This document shows positions 60,811-64,000 of a stretch of 64,000 nt of DNA, in pieces. Every line of letters begins with the position of its first letter. Positions within the stretch are counted from its first letter, which is position 1. The position numbers and the translations under genes are program-made. The notes beneath the pieces were generated by a model. The model was given only the letters and a program-made list of their open reading frames with translations. It was not told the origin of the DNA and ran no database searches. The stretch is taken from the NCBI GenBank assembly GCA_963676385.2, contig CAXXMM010000002.1:62001-126000 (forward strand), in the 5' to 3' direction. The DNA comes from UBA1422 sp963676385 (lineage in GTDB: Bacteria > Bacillota > Clostridia > Peptostreptococcales > Anaerovoracaceae).

Positions 60811-61836
60811 ATGATTTTAGCAGCAGATATAGGAGGCACAAAACTTTTGTTTGGCTGGTTTGAAGTGTGTGATAACCGGCTTATTCTCCAATTTCAAAAG
60901 CGTTATCCCAGTGGGCAATTTCAATCCCTGGAAGATGCCATTGATGCTTTTTTAAAAGACCTTCCCCAACAAAAGGCTAGCGGCGGCGTGGCGGCCGCGT
61001 GTTTTAGTGTGGCGGGGCCTGTTGTGGAAGGTAACTGTTACCTGACCAATCTTGGATGGCAAGTGGAAGAAAAAAAACTAACAGAAAAGTATAGAAAGTT
61101 CAAGAAGATTATAATCCGAAACGATTTGGAGGCCTTGGGGGTTGGAATTTTGGCTCTCAAAGAAAAAGATCTTTTGCCCATTACCCCCTACTTATCCAGA
61201 CCTTCCGGCAAAGAGGGAAATCGATTTGGGGTGTTGGCACCGGGAACCGGGCTGGGAGAAGCATTGATTTTGGATGGGAAGGTGTATTCTTCAGAGGGCG
61301 CCCATTGCGAATTTGGGCCGAGAAACAGAGAAGAAGCCAAGCTTTGGAACTTCCTTCATGAGCAGTTTGACCATGTCAGTTATGAGCCTATTTTGTCGGG
61401 AGAAGGCCTATGCAGGCTAGTGCGTTTTCTCATGGTTGAACGGGGGGTGGAGAACTTAGGGTTTCCCCTGGTTCCGGAAGAAGTGACAAAAAGGGGGAAG
61501 GACGGTTCCAGCCAAATTTGCGGTCGAGCAATAGAATTGTTTGCCGGGATTTTAGGAGCTGAGGCTGGGAATTTGGCATTAAAAATTATGACCTTGGGAG
61601 GAATCTATTTGGGAGGGAATATTATACATGAAATACTGCCCTGGCTAAAAGACGGATATTTTTTGGATGGATTTCTGAATAAGGGCAGGTTCTCTTATTT
61701 GATGGAAACCATACCGGTTTATGTGATTCTTGACAGTCATACGGCATTTTATGGAAGTGGGTTGATGGCCGCCTATGAAGCGGGATTTCACGGGCCCCTC
61801 CAGTTGGAAACCTATGAAACCGCAGAAAGGGGATAA
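60811..61836 (+). CDS. glk: Glucokinase (Glk family)
   Basis: A 341-residue ATP-dependent glucokinase of the bacterial Glk type. The phosphate-binding start MILAADIGGTKLLFGWF, the substrate segment FSVAGPVVEGNCYLTNLGW, GVLAPGTGLGEALI and HCEFGPRN all fit the family. It phosphorylates glucose released by the GH65 phosphorylase. ATG 60811 is preferred over an upstream frame because TTGGAGGAG precedes it. It ends 4 bp before the glucose-6-phosphate isomerase gene. Confidence 0.93.
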   Translation: MILAADIGGTKLLFGWFEVCDNRLILQFQKRYPSGQFQSLEDAIDAFLKDLPQQKASGGVAAACFSVAGPVVEGNCYLTNLGWQVEEKKLTEKYRKFKKIIIRNDLEALGVGILALKEKDLLPITPYLSRPSGKEGNRFGVLAPGTGLGEALILDGKVYSSEGAHCEFGPRNREEAKLWNFLHEQFDHVSYEPILSGEGLCRLVRFLMVERGVENLGFPLVPEEVTKRGKDGSSQICGRAIELFAGILGAEAGNLALKIMTLGGIYLGGNIIHEILPWLKDGYFLDGFLNKGRFSYLMETIPVYVILDSHTAFYGSGLMAAYEAGFHGPLQLETYETAERG

Positions 61837-61840
61837 TGAC

Positions 61841-63109
61841 ATGAAAGTGGATATTAGTCAATCTTGTGTGTCGGCAGAATGTTTGGCGATTAAGGAAAAA
61901 GAAGCAGAAAAAGCACTGAATCAATTGGAGTCAGGAAGCCTAGAAATGACGGGGTGGGTGAAACGCCCTTTATTACAAAATCAAGAAGAATTAAGTAGAA
62001 TTCTTCACGTTGCAGGGGAAGTCCGACGTCAGTGCAAGGTATTTGTCGTATTAGGAATTGGCGGATCTTCATTGGGTGCCAAAGCTGTGTTACAGGCGCT
62101 GCAACTAAAAAAGGGGAATGGCCCAGAAGTATTGTTTGCCGGGGACAGCTTGGATTCCGTTGCAATTTCACAAGTCGCAGATAGAATTCGCCGGGAGGAA
62201 AGTTGCCTTTGTGTCATTTCAAAGTCCGGAACCACGGTGGAAACCTTGGTTTCCTTTAGCATTTTGAAAGAAGTGATGAAAGAAAAATATGGGGGTTCTG
62301 CTTCTTCCAGAATTTACACAGTGACTGATGAACAACAAGGGATGCTTCGAGAAGAAACCCAAAAAGAAGGATATATTTCCTTTTCCATTCCAAGAGATAT
62401 TGGAGGTAGATATTCAGTGTTGACACCGGTAGGACTGTTTCCTCTTGCTGTAGGTGGCGTTGATATCCGAGGACTTTTGGAAGGCGCGGCATCTATGGCA
62501 AGGGATTTTGAAGGCAATTCTCAGGCAATCAAATATGCTGCAACCCGTAATTGTCTGGGAGAAATGGGCAAAAAGGTGGAAGCTATGGAAAGTTTTGACC
62601 CGGCTATGGATACTTTTGGCCAGTGGTTGAAGCAACTGTTTGGGGAAAGCGAAGGAAAAGAGGGAAAAGGCATTTATCCTACGGTGTTGACCTTTACCAG
62701 AGATCTTCATTCTGTGGGTCAATTTTTGCAGGAAGGAACACCGATTATCTTTGAAACCATGATACTTTTTGAAAAAAGTGATGAAACAATTATAATTCCG
62801 GCTTCAGCAGGGGCTCCATTAGCCGGACTGACGGTTGAACAGGTCAACAATTGTGTCACCAAAGGGGTGATTGCCGCTCATACCAAAGGAGATATTCCTC
62901 TGATGACCTTAACTTTGCCTCAAAAGGATGCTTTTTCCGTGGGGCAGTTAATCTACTTTTTTGAACTTTCCTGTGGTATTTCTGCCATGATGTTGGGGGT
63001 CAATCCCTTCAATCAGCCGGGAGTGGAGCGGTACAAACAAGAGGCGTGGGAAGAAATACTTAAGTTAGAAACAAAAGAAGCCACCGGCGAGATGGCTTCT
63101 TTAGAATAG
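61841..63109 (+). CDS. pgi: Glucose-6-phosphate isomerase
   Basis: A 422-residue isomerase interconverting glucose-6-phosphate and fructose-6-phosphate. Family segments are VFVVLGIGGSSLGAKAVLQAL, CLCVISKSGTTVETLVSFSI, RDIGGRYSVLTPVGLFPLAV and VNPFNQPGVERYK. It is slightly shorter than typical bacterial enzymes (about 450). ATG 61841 follows AAAGGGGA and the glucokinase stop. It is the last gene of the trehalose operon, routing both glucose-6-phosphate streams into glycolysis. It converges with glnN, 7 bp away. Confidence 0.94.
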   Translation: MKVDISQSCVSAECLAIKEKEAEKALNQLESGSLEMTGWVKRPLLQNQEELSRILHVAGEVRRQCKVFVVLGIGGSSLGAKAVLQALQLKKGNGPEVLFAGDSLDSVAISQVADRIRREESCLCVISKSGTTVETLVSFSILKEVMKEKYGGSASSRIYTVTDEQQGMLREETQKEGYISFSIPRDIGGRYSVLTPVGLFPLAVGGVDIRGLLEGAASMARDFEGNSQAIKYAATRNCLGEMGKKVEAMESFDPAMDTFGQWLKQLFGESEGKEGKGIYPTVLTFTRDLHSVGQFLQEGTPIIFETMILFEKSDETIIIPASAGAPLAGLTVEQVNNCVTKGVIAAHTKGDIPLMTLTLPQKDAFSVGQLIYFFELSCGISAMMLGVNPFNQPGVERYKQEAWEEILKLETKEATGEMASLE

Positions 63110-63116
63110 ACGGTTT

Positions 63117-64000
63117 TTAGGTTTCCACCTGATATAGCAGGTCTGCATAAGTTGGCACAGGCCATATGGGCTGACTTACAATTAGTTCCAGCTCATCAAT
63201 GGTGAGGCGCAAATCGTTCATCGCCGATAGTACTTTTTCCCGATATGAAATGGCTGATGCTAGGCTATCGCAAATCCCTTTGGCTTCGGCGATTTTTTCT
63301 GACAGGGTGCCAATTCTGTTATAGAGGCATTCCGATAATCTGGATAGCCGGTCCAAAATAGAAGATTCTAATGTGGTAGAAAGATTCAAATTGGATTGGG
63401 TTTTCTTTATTAGCAAATCCAGAAGTTGACTTTCGTAGGCAACCACACTGGGAACGATTTCTTTGGTGGCAATATCCAAAAGGGTAAGCGCTTCAATGTT
63501 GATGGTTTTTCCGTAGTTTTCCAACAGAATCTCGTAACGAGAGTAAATCTCGCTTTGAGAAAATACTTTGTGCTTTACAAAGAGGTGGATGCTTTTTTCT
63601 TCCACAAAGGCAGATAGTGCCTCGGGAGTAGATTTGAGGTTCAACAGTCCTCTTCTTTCGGCTTCTTTGGTCCATTCCTCATCATAACTGTTACCGTTAA
63701 AGATGATTCGTTTGTGTTCTTGGATGGTTTGCTTTAATGATCTCCTCAATTCCTCGTCAAAAGATGCAGCCTTTTCCAGTTTGTCGGCAAAATCACTTAG
63801 GGTTTCGGCAACAATGGTATTAATGACGATGTTGGGGCCGGCAACGGAAAGGGCGGAACCAACCATGCGAAACTCAAACTTGTTGCCGGTAAATGCAAAG
63901 GGAGAAGTACGGTTTCGATCTGTAGTATCTCTGGGAAAGTGGGGCAACACACTGGCACCGATTTCAAGGGGTGCTGGGCTTACACCGTTGTATGGTGTTT
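63117..64000 (-). CDS. glnN: Type III glutamine synthetase (GlnN), 3' part; start outside window
   Basis: The C-terminal 294 residues of a type III glutamine synthetase, which makes glutamine from glutamate, ammonia and ATP. The segment ASVLPHFPRDTTDRNRTSPF, then FTGNKFEFRMVGS and SVAGPNIVINTIVAETL are diagnostic of GSIII and do not occur in the GSI or GSII classes. The C-terminal helical domain (residues after KLEKAASFDEELRRSL) is also GSIII-specific. The frame stays open to the right edge; full-length GSIII is about 700 residues, so some 400 residues lie outside. Confidence 0.94.
   Translation of the reverse strand, partial: TPYNGVSPAPLEIGASVLPHFPRDTTDRNRTSPFAFTGNKFEFRMVGSALSVAGPNIVINTIVAETLSDFADKLEKAASFDEELRRSLKQTIQEHKRIIFNGNSYDEEWTKEAERRGLLNLKSTPEALSAFVEEKSIHLFVKHKVFSQSEIYSRYEILLENYGKTINIEALTLLDIATKEIVPSVVAYESQLLDLLIKKTQSNLNLSTTLESSILDRLSRLSECLYNRIGTLSEKIAEAKGICDSLASAISYREKVLSAMNDLRLTIDELELIVSQPIWPVPTYADLLYQVET

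Overview
The window looks like a chromosome segment of an anaerobic, low-to-moderate-GC Firmicute of the class Clostridia. Supporting signs are strong AGGAGG ribosome binding sites, many Rho-independent terminators, a class III glutamine synthetase, a YfhO/GtrA/CsbB-type cell-wall glycosylation operon, MinD-ferredoxin ATPases and sigma-54-controlled amidohydrolase operons. The genus cannot be named from sequence alone. No tRNA, rRNA or CRISPR array was seen.

Layout. 1-1.1 kb: end of a GPH sugar symporter. 1.3-4.8 kb: a decayed IS3-family element abutting a truncated Rhs toxin gene with a candidate immunity gene. 4.9-5.4 kb: a relBE-type toxin-antitoxin pair. 5.6-8.9 kb: a sigma-54 activator next to an isochorismatase/M20 amidohydrolase operon with a consensus -24/-12 promoter. 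9.1-14.5 kb: an amino-acid permease, a CdaR/PucR regulator, a C69 peptidase and glycerate kinase; two of the promoters share one motif. 14.6-19.9 kb: a 5.3-kb signalling block (PocR kinase, response regulator, REC-GGDEF-HD-GYP protein, orphan antitoxin). 19.9-24.9 kb: RelQ-like (p)ppGpp synthetase, MarR regulator and a heterodimeric ABC exporter. 24.9-34.7 kb: a 9.8-kb block with an IS30-family element, two secreted enzymes sharing an FN3-Big2 front end, and a kinase plus response regulator. 34.8-45.7 kb: beta-helix surface protein, amidohydrolase, YfhO-GtrA-GT2 operon, and a second sigma-54 operon (amidohydrolase and permease). 45.9-55.4 kb: redox/metal cluster (ArsC-like, DGC, DUF1847-rhodanese, CoA-disulfide-reductase-like flavoprotein, ArsR, NifX-like, two MinD-ferredoxins, MBL, C_GCAxxG proteins, DUF364). 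55.6-63.1 kb: a complete trehalose synthesis and phosphorolysis operon running to glucose-6-phosphate isomerase. 63.1-64 kb: 3' part of glnN.

The most interesting structural signal is that the 5.3-kb and 9.8-kb blocks are each bounded by a direct repeat of about 35 bp. In each case the repeat is the 3' end of the adjacent chromosomal gene (relQ-like gene; ABC exporter). In both cases the gene's likely original terminator is stranded on the far side of the block. This is the footprint expected of integration at gene 3' ends, yet neither block carries a recognisable integrase. Other notable signals are ten apparent frameshifts all of the same sign (+1), four promoter-leader-terminator units falling into two related pairs, two consensus sigma-54 promoters with candidate activator sites, and a 3 x 24-bp tandem repeat abutting the -35 box of a secreted esterase gene.
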